Below are positions 27,430-36,722 of a stretch of DNA of 64,000 nt, piece after piece. Position 1 is the first letter of the stretch. Each line of letters opens with the position of its first letter. The stretch spans positions 1 through 64,000 of the forward strand of contig CACYPI010000001.1 of NCBI GenBank assembly GCA_902776275.1, written 5' to 3'. Origin of the DNA: an uncultured Aeromonadales bacterium. GTDB taxonomy: Bacteria > Pseudomonadota > Gammaproteobacteria > Enterobacterales > Succinivibrionaceae. The notes beneath the pieces are model-generated. The model had not been told where the DNA came from, did not search any database, and was given only the letters and a program-made list of their open reading frames with translations. Both the position numbers and the translations under genes were made by a program.

Positions 27430-28893
27430 ATGAAATTCATACTCCGCCTCTTCCCTGAGATCTCCATCAAGAGCCGCCCGGTGCGCACCAGGCTCATCCG
27501 CCAGGTCGGGCAGAACCTCACCAACGCCTGCGCCGCGCACGGCATCAAAGTTCGCGCCGACTCCCAGTGGGACAAGATAGTCGCCGACTTTGGCGACGAG
27601 GTGCCGCGCGAGGACGCCGTGCGCGAGCTCTCGCGCGTGCCGGGCATCCATTCGTTCATGGAGGTGAAGGAGTACGCCTTCACCACGCTCGACGACCTCT
27701 ACGAGTCCATCAAGGGCGAGTGCGGGCCGTCGATCACCGGGCATACCTTCGCAGTGAGGGTGCGCCGCCGTGGCCAGCACGAGTTCAACTCCCAGCAGGC
27801 AGAGCGGATCCTGGGGGGCAAGTTCAAGTCGGAGTTTTCGCCCAAGCAGGTGAGCCTCGACAGCCCCGAGGTCACGATCCACGTCGAGATCGAAAGCCAG
27901 ATTGCCTACGTCACCGGCGCGCGCATCGAGGGCATGGGCGGATTCCCCGTGGGCACCCAGGGCGAGGTCTTCTCGCTCATCTCCGGAGGCTACGACTCGG
28001 GCGTCTCCTCCTACCGCGTCATCCACCGCGGCTGCCGCGTGAACTACCTGTTCTTCAACATGGGCGGCACCGCCCATGAGCTGGGGGTCAAGCAGGAGGC
28101 CTACTTCCTCTGGGACCGCTACGCCGCCTCCCACAAGGTGCGCTTCGTGACCGTGCCTTTTGAGGAAGTGGTGGGGCAGATCCTCGAGAAGGTCCACCAC
28201 GGCGTGCGCGGCGTGGTGCTCAAGCGCATGATGGTGCGCGCAGGCGAGAGGGTGTGCAGGCGCTACCACGCGCAGGCGCTGGTCACCGGCGAGAGCCTGG
28301 GTCAGGTGTCATCGCAGACCATCACGAACCTCTCGCACATCGACGCTGCCACGAGCACCCTCATCATCAGGCCGCTGGTGACCATGGACAAGCAGGAGAT
28401 CATCGACGAGGCCGCGCGCATCGGCACGGCGGGCTTTGCCGAGACCATGCCCGAGTACTGCGGCGTCATCTCCGACCACCCGAACGTGTGCCCCAAGCGC
28501 GAGTTCGTCGAGGAGGAGGAGGCGAAGATGGACCCCGGGCTCATCGACCGCGCCATCGAGAAGAGCCGCGCCGTGGACATCCACGAGATCCCGCGCGACG
28601 CCGACCGCCTCAAGACCGTGGTCGAGGAGGTGCCGGAGCTCGAGCCGCGCGACATCGTGCTCGACGTGCGCTCGCCCGACGACGCGCAGAAGGCCCCGGT
28701 CGTAGCCGAAGGCCACGAGGTCATCGCCATGCCCTTCTACCGCGTGGCCAGGGATTTTGCCAGCCTCGACAACACCAGGACCTACGCCCTCTACTGCGAT
28801 CAGGGCGTGATGAGCCAGATGCAGGCCCGCCAGCTCAAGGAGATGGGCCACCACAACGTCAAGGTGTGGCGCCCGGCCAGGAAGCCGCAGTAA
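27430..28893 (+). CDS. thiI: tRNA 4-thiouridine sulfurtransferase / thiamine biosynthesis ThiI
   Basis: The 487-aa protein has a THUMP domain (about 60-165), an adenylating PP-loop SGGYDSG (185-191) and a C-terminal rhodanese domain. The persulfide Cys456 lies in YCDQGVMS, at the same number as in E. coli. It makes s4U8 in tRNA using sulfur from IscS and also feeds sulfur to thiazole synthesis through ThiS. The rhodanese fusion marks the enteric-type enzyme that serves both roles. It converges with yajL, its neighbour in many gammaproteobacteria. Confidence 0.97.
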   Translation: MKFILRLFPEISIKSRPVRTRLIRQVGQNLTNACAAHGIKVRADSQWDKIVADFGDEVPREDAVRELSRVPGIHSFMEVKEYAFTTLDDLYESIKGECGPSITGHTFAVRVRRRGQHEFNSQQAERILGGKFKSEFSPKQVSLDSPEVTIHVEIESQIAYVTGARIEGMGGFPVGTQGEVFSLISGGYDSGVSSYRVIHRGCRVNYLFFNMGGTAHELGVKQEAYFLWDRYAASHKVRFVTVPFEEVVGQILEKVHHGVRGVVLKRMMVRAGERVCRRYHAQALVTGESLGQVSSQTITNLSHIDAATSTLIIRPLVTMDKQEIIDEAARIGTAGFAETMPEYCGVISDHPNVCPKREFVEEEEAKMDPGLIDRAIEKSRAVDIHEIPRDADRLKTVVEEVPELEPRDIVLDVRSPDDAQKAPVVAEGHEVIAMPFYRVARDFASLDNTRTYALYCDQGVMSQMQARQLKEMGHHNVKVWRPARKPQ

Positions 28894-28917
28894 AGCCCTA
28901 TGAGGCGCAGGTACGAC

Positions 28918-28942
28918 GAAGGCGGGGCAATGCCCCGCCTTC
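28918..28942. terminator. Bidirectional hairpin between thiI and yajL
   Basis: An 11-bp stem GAAGGCGGGGC/GCCCCGCCTTC with loop AAT lies between convergent genes. Confidence 0.7.
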
Positions 28943-28967
28943 CTGCGCTTTGGCCTTTAGATTTAGA

Positions 28968-29531
28968 TCAGTTCTGCTCGTTCATCAGCATGCCGGCTGC
29001 GACCTTCTGGGCGATCACCGGGCCCTCGAGGGCCTTTAAGATCGCCAGGGCGAACTTGAGCGAGTAGGCAGGGCCCTTGCCGGTGATGATGAGGCCGTCC
29101 TCTGAGATCTCGACGCCCTTGGTGGTGCAGTTTGAGATCCCGTCGGTGCAGCCGGGGTAGCCGGTGGCGCGCTGGGTGGTGATGATGCCGTCATGGGCGA
29201 GCACGAAGCCCGGGGCCGCGCAGATGGCGGCGATGAGCCTGCTGTGCTCCTGCTGGTCCTGGAGCAGCGCCTTGAGCTTGGCGCTGTCGGCGCAGGCCTG
29301 GGCGCCCTTGAGGCCGCCTGGGATCACTATGACGTCATAGCGCCCGCTGCAGTCCTCGATGTTGCGGTCGCACACGACGCGGGTGCCGTGCGCGAGCTTG
29401 ACCTCGACCGTGCCTGAAGGGGCAACTGCGGCCTTCGTGATGTTGAGGCCGCCGCGGGAGAGCACGTCCGCCACTGCGGTGATTTCGATGTCCTCGCTGC
29501 CGTTGGCGTAGGCGAGCAAAGCCTGTTTCAT
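28968..29531 (-). CDS. yajL: DJ-1/PfpI-family chaperone-like protein YajL
   Basis: The 187-aa protein fits the DJ-1 superfamily, with Glu in the N-terminal strand region, VIVIPGGLKGAQ and the nucleophile elbow AAICAAPGFVL (Cys104, equivalent to E. coli Cys106). YajL protects proteins from oxidative and carbonyl stress; a deglycase activity has been claimed and disputed. The start is preceded by TAGGAGTGGTTG. It is transcribed toward thiI and ends at a shared terminator. Confidence 0.92.
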   Translation of the reverse strand: MKQALLAYANGSEDIEITAVADVLSRGGLNITKAAVAPSGTVEVKLAHGTRVVCDRNIEDCSGRYDVIVIPGGLKGAQACADSAKLKALLQDQQEHSRLIAAICAAPGFVLAHDGIITTQRATGYPGCTDGISNCTTKGVEISEDGLIITGKGPAYSLKFALAILKALEGPVIAQKVAAGMLMNEQN

Positions 29532-29662
29532 TCAACCACTCCTAGCAATTGACTGTTCTTTTAATGTAGTAAATGCAAGGCACCATTTTGGAGCCCATTT
29601 TCGGTGCTGATTATAGGCACGGCCGCTGGCGTTCTCAACGTCAACTTCCGCGCCTGTGAATG

Positions 29663-30889
29663 TCAGGAATTGAGCTCGCGGGCAGGCTCGATCCTGGAGG
29701 CGCGGATGGCCGGGAAGAGCGAGGCCAGGACGCTCATGGCAAGCGCGGTCGCGGCGACGAGCAGGACGTCTGAGAGCTCGAGCCTCGAGGGGATGAAGTC
29801 GATGAAATAGACGTCGGGGTTTAAGAACTTGATGCCAAAGGCGCGCTCGACGCCCTTCATGATCGGGGTCAGGAAGGCGGCGATGAACGATCCTGCGGCC
29901 GCGCCCAGGAGCGTCCCGCGGGCCCCCTGGAGGAAACCCATGAGCGTGAACAGCCTCACGACCTTCGAGCGCGTGGCGCCCATGGTGCGCAGCATCGCGA
30001 TCTCGCGGCTCTTCTCGGAGACCGACATCAGGAGGTTGGCGATGATGTTGAAGCAGGCCACGGCCATCACGAGCACCATCGCGAGGTACATGATCCCGCG
30101 CACGAGCTGGATGTCGTTGTAGAGCTTGCCCTGGGTGTCCATCCAGGTCGAGAGCGCGGCGCGCTCGTGCAGGCGCATCGCTGCGAAGTAGAGCTGATCC
30201 GGGGCCTTGAGCAGGTCGCCGCAGCCCAGGAGTATGAGGTTGGGGGCCTTGAGCCCTGAGGACTCCACGGCGTCCTCGAGCCTCATGAAGGCCAGCATGC
30301 CGTCCATCTGGCCCCCGATGTTGAAGATCCCGGCCACCCTGGCCTCAAAGCCGCCGCCGTCGAGCGAGCCGTCCGATGCCGACATCACGGTGATGGTCGA
30401 GCCCTCTGATGCTCCCAGGGCCTTGGCCGCGCCGCGCCCCAGCACTATCGAGGGCACGCCGTCCTCCCCTTTCCTTGGGATCGACTTTACGGTGGAGAAC
30501 TTGGCCATGGCCTCCTGGGCATGCGTGCCGTCGGCCACGCCCGTCACCTGCACCGGCGCGAAGTTCCCGCCTGAGCTTAGGATGGCGTCTCGTCCGCTTG
30601 CAGGCTCGGCGTAGGTGACTGACGGGTCCTTCGAGAGCTCCTTTAGGTCCTCGTCCAAGTGCATGAAGCCGTCGGGGCCCGAGGTCAGGGTGCCTGCGGG
30701 GATCACCGCGAGCACGCGGTTTTCAAGCTCGCGCTCGAAGCCGTTCATCGCCGAGAGCCCGATGATGAGGGCGGCGACGCCCAGCGTGATCCCGGCTGCC
30801 GAGGCCAGCGACATGAAGCGGGCCAGCGGGCCGTAGCGGCGCGAGCGGGTCAGGCGCCAGGCCATCCTCAGTGTGAAGAGGTCACGCAT
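29663..30889 (-). CDS. lolE: Lipoprotein-releasing ABC transporter permease LolE
   Basis: The 408-aa protein has one N-terminal helix (GITLGVAALIIGLSAMNGFERE), a large periplasmic domain (about 45-270) and three C-terminal helices. The MacB/FtsX segment SEKSREIAMLRTMGATRSKV contacts LolD. It is the third gene of lolC-lolD-lolE and overlaps lolD by eight bases. With LolC and LolD it lifts outer-membrane lipoproteins from the inner membrane to LolA. LolE rather than LolC is chosen from gene order; the two are paralogs. Confidence 0.9.
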   Translation of the reverse strand: MRDLFTLRMAWRLTRSRRYGPLARFMSLASAAGITLGVAALIIGLSAMNGFERELENRVLAVIPAGTLTSGPDGFMHLDEDLKELSKDPSVTYAEPASGRDAILSSGGNFAPVQVTGVADGTHAQEAMAKFSTVKSIPRKGEDGVPSIVLGRGAAKALGASEGSTITVMSASDGSLDGGGFEARVAGIFNIGGQMDGMLAFMRLEDAVESSGLKAPNLILLGCGDLLKAPDQLYFAAMRLHERAALSTWMDTQGKLYNDIQLVRGIMYLAMVLVMAVACFNIIANLLMSVSEKSREIAMLRTMGATRSKVVRLFTLMGFLQGARGTLLGAAAGSFIAAFLTPIMKGVERAFGIKFLNPDVYFIDFIPSRLELSDVLLVAATALAMSVLASLFPAIRASRIEPARELNS

Positions 30890-31562
30890 CTGCGATCACC
30901 CCGTCGCTTATCGTGAGCACGCGGTCGCAGCGCGCGGCCAGCGAGTTGTCGTGGGTGACCATGACCACCGCCGCGCCGTCCTTCTTCGTGAGGGTGGTGA
31001 AGAGGTCGAACACTGCCTGGGCGTTCTTCGCATCGAGGTTGCCGGTGGGCTCGTCGGCGAGGATGAGCGAGGGGCGCGGGCAGAGGGCGCGCGCGATGGC
31101 CGCGCGCTGGCGCTCGCCGCCTGACATCTCCGAGGGGCGGCTTGAGAACTTGCCCTCAAGCCCCACCAGTGAGAGATACTCTGCGGCGCGTTGCCGCGCC
31201 TGCCTCATCCCCATCCCGGCGATGAGCAGCGGCATCATCACGTTCTCCAAGGCCGAGAAGTCGGGGAGCAGGTGGTGGAACTGGTAGACGAAGCCCAGGT
31301 TCTTCGAGCGGAAGGCGGCCTTCTGGGAGTCGCTGAGCTTGGTGAGATCCTCCCCGTTGAACATCAGGCTGCCGCTGTCGGGGGTGTCGAGGGTGCCAAG
31401 GATGTGCAGGAGCGTGCTCTTTCCTGAGCCCGAGCGGCCGATGATCGCGGTGGCCATGCCGCGGCGGGCCTCCATGCTGGCCCCTCGCAGCACCTGCGTG
31501 GAGATGCTCCCCTCGCGGTAAGCCTTCCTGATGTTCAAGGCCTTGAGTATGGTGTCGTTCAT
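30882..31562 (-). CDS. lolD: Lipoprotein-releasing ABC transporter ATPase LolD
   Basis: The 226-aa protein starts MNDTILKALNIRKAY; GGAG sits nine bases upstream, inside the end of lolC. Walker A is GRSGSGKST, the Q-loop follows at YQFHHLLPDFSALEN, the signature is MSGGERQRAAIARAL and Walker B is LILADEPTGNLD, with the H-loop VMVTHD. It powers LolCE. Only five bases separate it from lolC, and its stop overlaps lolE. Confidence 0.96.
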   Translation of the reverse strand: MNDTILKALNIRKAYREGSISTQVLRGASMEARRGMATAIIGRSGSGKSTLLHILGTLDTPDSGSLMFNGEDLTKLSDSQKAAFRSKNLGFVYQFHHLLPDFSALENVMMPLLIAGMGMRQARQRAAEYLSLVGLEGKFSSRPSEMSGGERQRAAIARALCPRPSLILADEPTGNLDAKNAQAVFDLFTTLTKKDGAAVVMVTHDNSLAARCDRVLTISDGVIADA

Positions 31563-31567
31563 TTTAT

Positions 31568-32749
31568 TCACTCCGATGCGAGGTTCCTGGCCGGATCGGC
31601 CGCAGCGGCCTTGATGGCGGGATAGAGGGTGCAGAGCACGCAAAGCCCCAGCGAGAGCAGGGAGATGAGCGCGACGGTGCCCGGGTGCGCCGTGACCACG
31701 AGCGTGCGCCCCGAGGGCACGCCCAGGAGCCACAGAAGCGTCCCCGAGTGGGTTGCAAGCAGCACGCCGCCCACGGTTCCAACAAGGCAGCCCGCGCCTC
31801 CTAGGATCAGCCCCTCGGCCGTGAAGATCCCGACCACTCCTGATGACTTCATGCCCATGGTCTTGAGCACGGCGATCTCGCGGATCCTCGCGCTCACGGT
31901 CATCGCAAGCGCTGAGAGGATGTTGAAGGCCGCGGCGATGACGATGAGGAAGAGCATGACCATCATCGAGAGCCGCTCCATCGCAACCGACCTGAAGAAC
32001 TCGCCCTGGGACTGCCGCCAGTCCTCGTATGAAAGCCCCATCGCATCCAAGGACTCCTCGACTTTGGCGGCGTTGAACGGCGAGTCGAGCCAGAGCCTTA
32101 CGCGGAACTGCTCAGGCGGAATGCGCAGGAGCCTCCTGGCGTCATCGAGGTTTGCCACCGCGTCGATGACCCCGCTCGTGCGCAGGGAAGGCAGGTAGCC
32201 CTCGAGCGTGAAGGTGCGGCGCACCGGGGTGAGGCCGGCGGGCGTGTAGCGGGCGTTGATGGTCGAGACGAGCTTTATTGGATCACCAGGCTCGAGCGCG
32301 AAGCGGTCGTAGAGCGAGGCGCCGGCGTTTATGGAGAAGCTTCCCTTGGGCGGCACCTTGCCCAGGTCGGCCGGCTGGACGCCTCGGGCAAGCTGCACCT
32401 GCGCAGGATCGTAGCCCATGAGGTTCAAAAGCCCCATGCCGCGCCTTGACTGGGCGAGCACGCGGCCGCTCACGAACGGGCCTGCGGCATTGACGTGGGG
32501 GATCTTGAGGAGGGCGGGGATCTTATCCTGCGCTGCCGCCACCACCACGTGGGGCGCGGTCGAGAGCAGGGAGTCGCTGAGCCTGCCCTGGAGCGACTGC
32601 ATGACCGAGGACACGGTGATGAGCGCGCAGACTCCTATGGCGGTGCCGAGCACCGCCAGCAGGGCGACAAAGCTCGCGAAGCGGTGGTTCCTGCCTGAGA
32701 AGATGCAGCGCAGGGCCAGCGATGCCGCGAGCGGGTGGAATAGCTTCAT
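31568..32749 (-). CDS. lolC: Lipoprotein-releasing ABC transporter permease LolC
   Basis: The 393-aa paralog of LolE starts MKLFHPLAASLALRCIF; upstream in-frame sequence is not conserved. It has the same layout: one N-terminal helix (FVALLAVLGTAIGVCALITVSS), a periplasmic domain with the LolA-binding hook region, and three C-terminal helices with ARIREIAVLKTMGMKSS. First gene of lolCDE, divergent from pheS across 257 nt. LolA and LolB are not in the window. Confidence 0.92.
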   Translation of the reverse strand: MKLFHPLAASLALRCIFSGRNHRFASFVALLAVLGTAIGVCALITVSSVMQSLQGRLSDSLLSTAPHVVVAAAQDKIPALLKIPHVNAAGPFVSGRVLAQSRRGMGLLNLMGYDPAQVQLARGVQPADLGKVPPKGSFSINAGASLYDRFALEPGDPIKLVSTINARYTPAGLTPVRRTFTLEGYLPSLRTSGVIDAVANLDDARRLLRIPPEQFRVRLWLDSPFNAAKVEESLDAMGLSYEDWRQSQGEFFRSVAMERLSMMVMLFLIVIAAAFNILSALAMTVSARIREIAVLKTMGMKSSGVVGIFTAEGLILGGAGCLVGTVGGVLLATHSGTLLWLLGVPSGRTLVVTAHPGTVALISLLSLGLCVLCTLYPAIKAAAADPARNLASE

Positions 32750-32910
32750 GAGGAAATCATCCTTGGAACAGTGGTGCCATTTTAACAGGGCGGGGGCGGC
32801 GCGGCTTTCAGGGCGGGGCGCCTGGCGGCGTTTTAAGGCGCTGGGCTTTGCGGGATCGAAAATCAGCCCGCCCAGCCCTTGCCGTTCCTGCCTAGCCCGC
32901 ACCTGCGCTG

Positions 32911-32939
32911 TTTCCAAAACCTGCCAAACAGGCGATAAT
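32911..32939 (+). promoter_or_regulatory. Sigma-70-like promoter for pheST
   Basis: TTTCCA (32911-32916), a 17-nt spacer, then GATAAT (32934-32939) lie 67 nt before pheS. A short hairpin GGGGC-AAGGC-GCCCC (32969-32983) is in the leader. No Phe-rich leader peptide was found. Confidence 0.55.
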
Positions 32940-33006
32940 GATGGGATCACAAACTAGCAACCAAATGCGGGGCAAGGCGCCCCGGCAAAGTCGTGAGCAT
33001 TAGAAG

Positions 33007-33990
33007 ATGGACAAATTAGAGGAAGCCAGGGACAACGGCGTAAAGGCTGCCGCTGCCGCCTCGGATCTGCAGGCCCTGGACGCGGTCAGGGTCGATTATC
33101 TTGGAAAGAAGGGCGTGTTCGCCGGCTTCATGCGCGAACTTGGAGCCCTCTCCAAGGAAGAGCGCCCGGCCCGCGGCGCGGTGATCAACGCCGCCCGCCA
33201 GGCCGTGGCCGACGCCATACAGTCGCGCCATGACGAGATGGAGCGCGCGGAGCTTGAGAAGAAGCTCAGCTCCGAGACTGTCGACATCTCCCTGCCTGGC
33301 CGCCGCGACGCGGAGGGCACCATCCACCCGGTCAGCCGCACCGTGCAGCGCATCCGCGAGCTCTTCGGGTCGATGGGCTTCGACGTGGTCGGCGGCCCGG
33401 AGATCGAGGACGACTACCACAACTTCGACGCGCTGAACCTGCCGCCCAACCACCCGGCGCGCGCGTCGCACGACACCTTCATGCTCGAGAACGGGCTGCT
33501 GCTCCGCTCCCAGACCTCCTCGGTGCAGATCCGCTGCATGGAAGTCCAGAAGCCGCCCATCAGGATGATCGCCCCGGGAAGGGTCTACCGCAACGACTAC
33601 GACATGACCCACACCCCGATGTTCCACCAGGTCGAGGGCCTGGTGGTCGATGAGAACGTCTCGTTCTCCGACCTCAAGGGCGTGCTCCACACCTTCCTCC
33701 TCAACTTCTTCGAGGAGGAGCTCGAGGTGCGCTTCCGCCCCTCCTACTTCCCGTTCACCGAGCCCTCGGCCGAGGCTGACTTGAGGCGCAAGGGCGGCAA
33801 GTGGCTCGAGGTGCTCGGCTGCGGCATGGTCCACCCCAACGTGCTGCGCAACCTGGGCATCGACACCGACAGGTACACTGGCTACGCGTTCGGCATGGGC
33901 ATCGAAAGGCTCACCATGCTGCGCTACGGCGTGAACGACCTGCGCGCGTTCTTCGAGAACGATCTGCGCTTCCTCAGGCAGTTTGCCTGA
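33007..33990 (+). CDS. pheS: Phenylalanyl-tRNA synthetase alpha subunit
   Basis: The 327-aa protein has an N-terminal coiled coil for tRNA contact (residues 1-85) and then the class II core: motif 1 near [20 protein letters not shown], motif 2 [19 protein letters not shown] and motif 3 [17 protein letters not shown]. It charges tRNA-Phe as an alpha2-beta2 tetramer with PheT, encoded 36 nt downstream. A promoter-like sequence precedes it. Confidence 0.98.
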   Translation: MDKLEEARDNGVKAAAAASDLQALDAVRVDYLGKKGVFAGFMRELGALSKEERPARGAVINAARQAVADAIQSRHDEMERAELEKKLSSETVDISLPGRRDAEGTIHPVSRTVQRIRELFGSMGFDVVGGPEIEDDYHNFDALNLPPNHPARASHDTFMLENGLLLRSQTSSVQIRCMEVQKPPIRMIAPGRVYRNDYDMTHTPMFHQVEGLVVDENVSFSDLKGVLHTFLLNFFEEELEVRFRPSYFPFTEPSAEADLRRKGGKWLEVLGCGMVHPNVLRNLGIDTDRYTGYAFGMGIERLTMLRYGVNDLRAFFENDLRFLRQFA

Positions 33991-34026
33991 ATGCGGCCAC
34001 CACGGATTTAGGAAGAAGACAGAATC

Positions 34027-36405
34027 ATGCTATTCAACAAGAGATGGGTTGACGAACTGGTCCCCAACAAGCTCAGCTCCGAGGAGCTGTGCGACCGCAT
34101 CACCATGGCCGGCCTCGAGGTCGACACCGCCTCCGCCCCCTGCGGCAAGTTTGAAAAGGTCGTCGTGGCCAAGGTGCTCGAGTGCGTCCCGCACCCGGAC
34201 TCCGACCACATGCACGTCACCAAGGTCGATGCCGGCACCGGCGAGATCCTCCAGATAGTCTGCGGCGCCCCGAACGTCCGCGCAGGCCTCAAGACCTGCT
34301 GCGCGCTCATCGGCGGATGCGTCGGCGACATGAAGATGAAGCCCGCGAAGCTGCGCGGCGTCGAGTCCTTCGGCATGCTCTGCTCCTACAAGGAGCTCGG
34401 CATGGCCGAGGAGTCCGACGGCATCATCGAGTTGCCGGACGACGCCCCGGTAGGCACGGACGTCCACGACTACTTCAAGCTTGACGACACCGTGGTCGAC
34501 GTGGACCTCACCACCAACCGCGCCGACTGCCTGGGCATCATGGGCATCGCCCGCGAGGTCGCGGTGCTCACCGGTCAGAAGCTCAAGGCCCCCGAGGTCA
34601 AGCCGGTCCCCGCCTCCATCGACGACCGCTTCGAGGTCGACGTGGAGGACAAGGCCGCCTGCCCGCGCTACCTCTGCCGCGTCATCCGCAACGTCAACCA
34701 GAAGGCCAAGAGCCCGCTTTGGATGACCGAGCGCCTGCGCCGCTGCGGGATCAGGGCCATCAGCCCCATCGTCGACGTCACCAACTACGTCATGCTCGAG
34801 TACAGCCAGCCGATGCACTCCTTCGACCTCGGCATGCTCAAGGGCCGCATCATCGTGAGGAAGGCCAGGGAAGGAGAGAAGCTCCGCGTCCTCTCAGGCG
34901 AGGATCTCACGCTCAAGCCCAACACCCTGGTCGTCTGCGACAGCGAGGGCCCCGCGGCCCTGGCAGGCATCTTCGGGGGCGAGAAGTCCGGGATCAGCGA
35001 GGACACGCGCGACGTGCTCCTTGAGAGCGCCTTCTTCGCGCCTGACGCCATCAAGGGCCGCGCCCGCGAGTACGGGTTGGACACTGAGGCGGCCCACCGC
35101 TTCGAGAGGGGCGTCGACCACGACGGCCAGCGCCGCGCCCTCGAGCGCGCCACGCAGCTGCTGCTCGACATCGCAGGCGGGCAGGCCGGCCCCATCACCG
35201 AGGCCGTGAGCGAGCAGGACATCCCGCAGCACAAGCCCATTCGCCTGCGCTATTCAAAGCTCGACCGCGTGCTCGGCGAGACCATCGACCGCAAGGCCGT
35301 CTTCGACATCCTCGACCGCCTCGAGCTCTCGCCTGCTGCCGACGACCAGGGCGTCACCTGCACCTCGCCGTCGTTCCGCTTCGACATCGCGATCGAGGAG
35401 GATCTCGTCGAGGAGGTCGCCAGGATCTACGGCTACGACTCGATCCCTGCAACCTCTCAGGTCGCGGCGCTCGTGATGAAGCCCCAGCGCGAGGAGGACG
35501 TCCAGGACCGCGAGATCAAGCAGGCCCTGGTCTCCCGCGGCTACAGCGAGGCCATCACCTACTCCTTCACCCACCCCGACTGGATCAAGGCCTTCAACGA
35601 CATCAGCCCGCTGATGCTCACCTCGCCGATCTCCCCCGAGCTCTCGGCGATGCGCACCACGCTGCTGCCGGCGCTGTGCGAGGCGGCCAAGTACAACCTC
35701 AACCGCCAGCAGAAGCGCGTGCGCCTGTTCGAGCAGGGGCTGCGCTACATCAAGGACGAGCATGCCGAGAACGGCGTGCGCCAGGATCCGATGGTCGCAG
35801 GCGTCGCCGCCGGCGAGCGCTACGACGAGACCTGGGGCATCAGGCAGCACGGCGTCGACTTCTTCGACATGAAGGGCGATGTCGAGCAGCTCCTGTCCGT
35901 CACAGCTGATCCAGAGGCCTTCGAGTTCAGGCGCACCACCGAGCGCGCGCTGCATCCGGGCCAGGGCGCCGACATCTACAAGGACGGCGTCAAGGTCGGC
36001 TTCGTCGGCATGCTCCACCCGATAGCGATGAAGCAGCTCGGCCTCAAGGGCAAGGTCGGCGTGTTCGAGATCGAGCGCCAGGCCATCGCCTCCCGCGCCA
36101 TCCCCGCCTACAAGCCGCTCTCGAAGTTCCCGTCGGTCCGCCGCGACTTCGCGTTCGTGATCTCCAAGGACGTCAGCGTCGCCTCTCTGCTTGACGTGGT
36201 CCGCGGCAAGGCGGGCGCGCTGCTTGAGGACATGCTCGTGTTCGACGTGTTCGAGGACGAGAAGCTTGGCGCCGCGCGCAGCGTGGCGCTGGGCGTGGTC
36301 CTGCGCGATCCCGCCCGCACGCTCGAGGACGCCCAGGTCGACGCGATCGCAAAGTCCATAGTTGAAGAGGCATCCGGCAAGCTCGGCGCGCAGCTTCGCT
36401 CTTAA
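34027..36405 (+). CDS. pheT: Phenylalanyl-tRNA synthetase beta subunit
   Basis: At 792 aa it is the normal bacterial length. An N-terminal EMAP-like tRNA-binding domain (about 40-150: VVVAKVLECVPHPDSDHMHV, IVCGAPNVRAGLK) precedes the B3/B4 editing domain (AISPIVDVTNYVMLE), B5 (near 400-475) and a C-terminal ferredoxin-like anticodon-binding domain (YKPLSKFPSVRRDFAFVI). Second gene of pheST; it hydrolyses mischarged Tyr-tRNA-Phe. No ihfA follows, unlike in enterics. Confidence 0.98.
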   Translation: MLFNKRWVDELVPNKLSSEELCDRITMAGLEVDTASAPCGKFEKVVVAKVLECVPHPDSDHMHVTKVDAGTGEILQIVCGAPNVRAGLKTCCALIGGCVGDMKMKPAKLRGVESFGMLCSYKELGMAEESDGIIELPDDAPVGTDVHDYFKLDDTVVDVDLTTNRADCLGIMGIAREVAVLTGQKLKAPEVKPVPASIDDRFEVDVEDKAACPRYLCRVIRNVNQKAKSPLWMTERLRRCGIRAISPIVDVTNYVMLEYSQPMHSFDLGMLKGRIIVRKAREGEKLRVLSGEDLTLKPNTLVVCDSEGPAALAGIFGGEKSGISEDTRDVLLESAFFAPDAIKGRAREYGLDTEAAHRFERGVDHDGQRRALERATQLLLDIAGGQAGPITEAVSEQDIPQHKPIRLRYSKLDRVLGETIDRKAVFDILDRLELSPAADDQGVTCTSPSFRFDIAIEEDLVEEVARIYGYDSIPATSQVAALVMKPQREEDVQDREIKQALVSRGYSEAITYSFTHPDWIKAFNDISPLMLTSPISPELSAMRTTLLPALCEAAKYNLNRQQKRVRLFEQGLRYIKDEHAENGVRQDPMVAGVAAGERYDETWGIRQHGVDFFDMKGDVEQLLSVTADPEAFEFRRTTERALHPGQGADIYKDGVKVGFVGMLHPIAMKQLGLKGKVGVFEIERQAIASRAIPAYKPLSKFPSVRRDFAFVISKDVSVASLLDVVRGKAGALLEDMLVFDVFEDEKLGAARSVALGVVLRDPARTLEDAQVDAIAKSIVEEASGKLGAQLRS

Positions 36406-36455
36406 CCCACCCGCCCCCGGGGCCTCCCCGGGGGCGTTGCTCAAGGAGGCAAGCC

Positions 36456-36722
36456 TTGGCATCTGCAAAACCATCCAAGGAAAAGACGCTCGACGAGCTC
36501 ATCAGGGAGCTTGAGTCGCAGGTCGAGAAGCTCGAGGGCGGCAACATGACCGTCGACGAGTCGATCAAGGCCTACATGGAAGGCATGAGCACCGCCGTCA
36601 AGTGCAAGGCCATGCTCGACGAGATGAGCCAGAAGGTCACCATCGCCCGCGAGAAGGCACGCAAGGCCATGGAAGACGCCCCCGCCCAGGACGGGCAGGA
36701 TCCGGAGGAGGAACAGTGGTGA
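36456..36722 (+). CDS. xseB: Exodeoxyribonuclease VII small subunit
   Basis: The 88-aa protein starts at TTG (36456), five to six bases after AAGGAGGC. The family motif is LDELIRELESQVEKLEGGNMTVDESIKAYMEGM, followed by an acidic tail. It forms ExoVII with XseA (not here), degrading single-stranded DNA. Its stop overlaps the GTG start of ispA. The order xseB-ispA-dxs is conserved in Gammaproteobacteria. Confidence 0.93.
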   Translation: MASAKPSKEKTLDELIRELESQVEKLEGGNMTVDESIKAYMEGMSTAVKCKAMLDEMSQKVTIAREKARKAMEDAPAQDGQDPEEEQW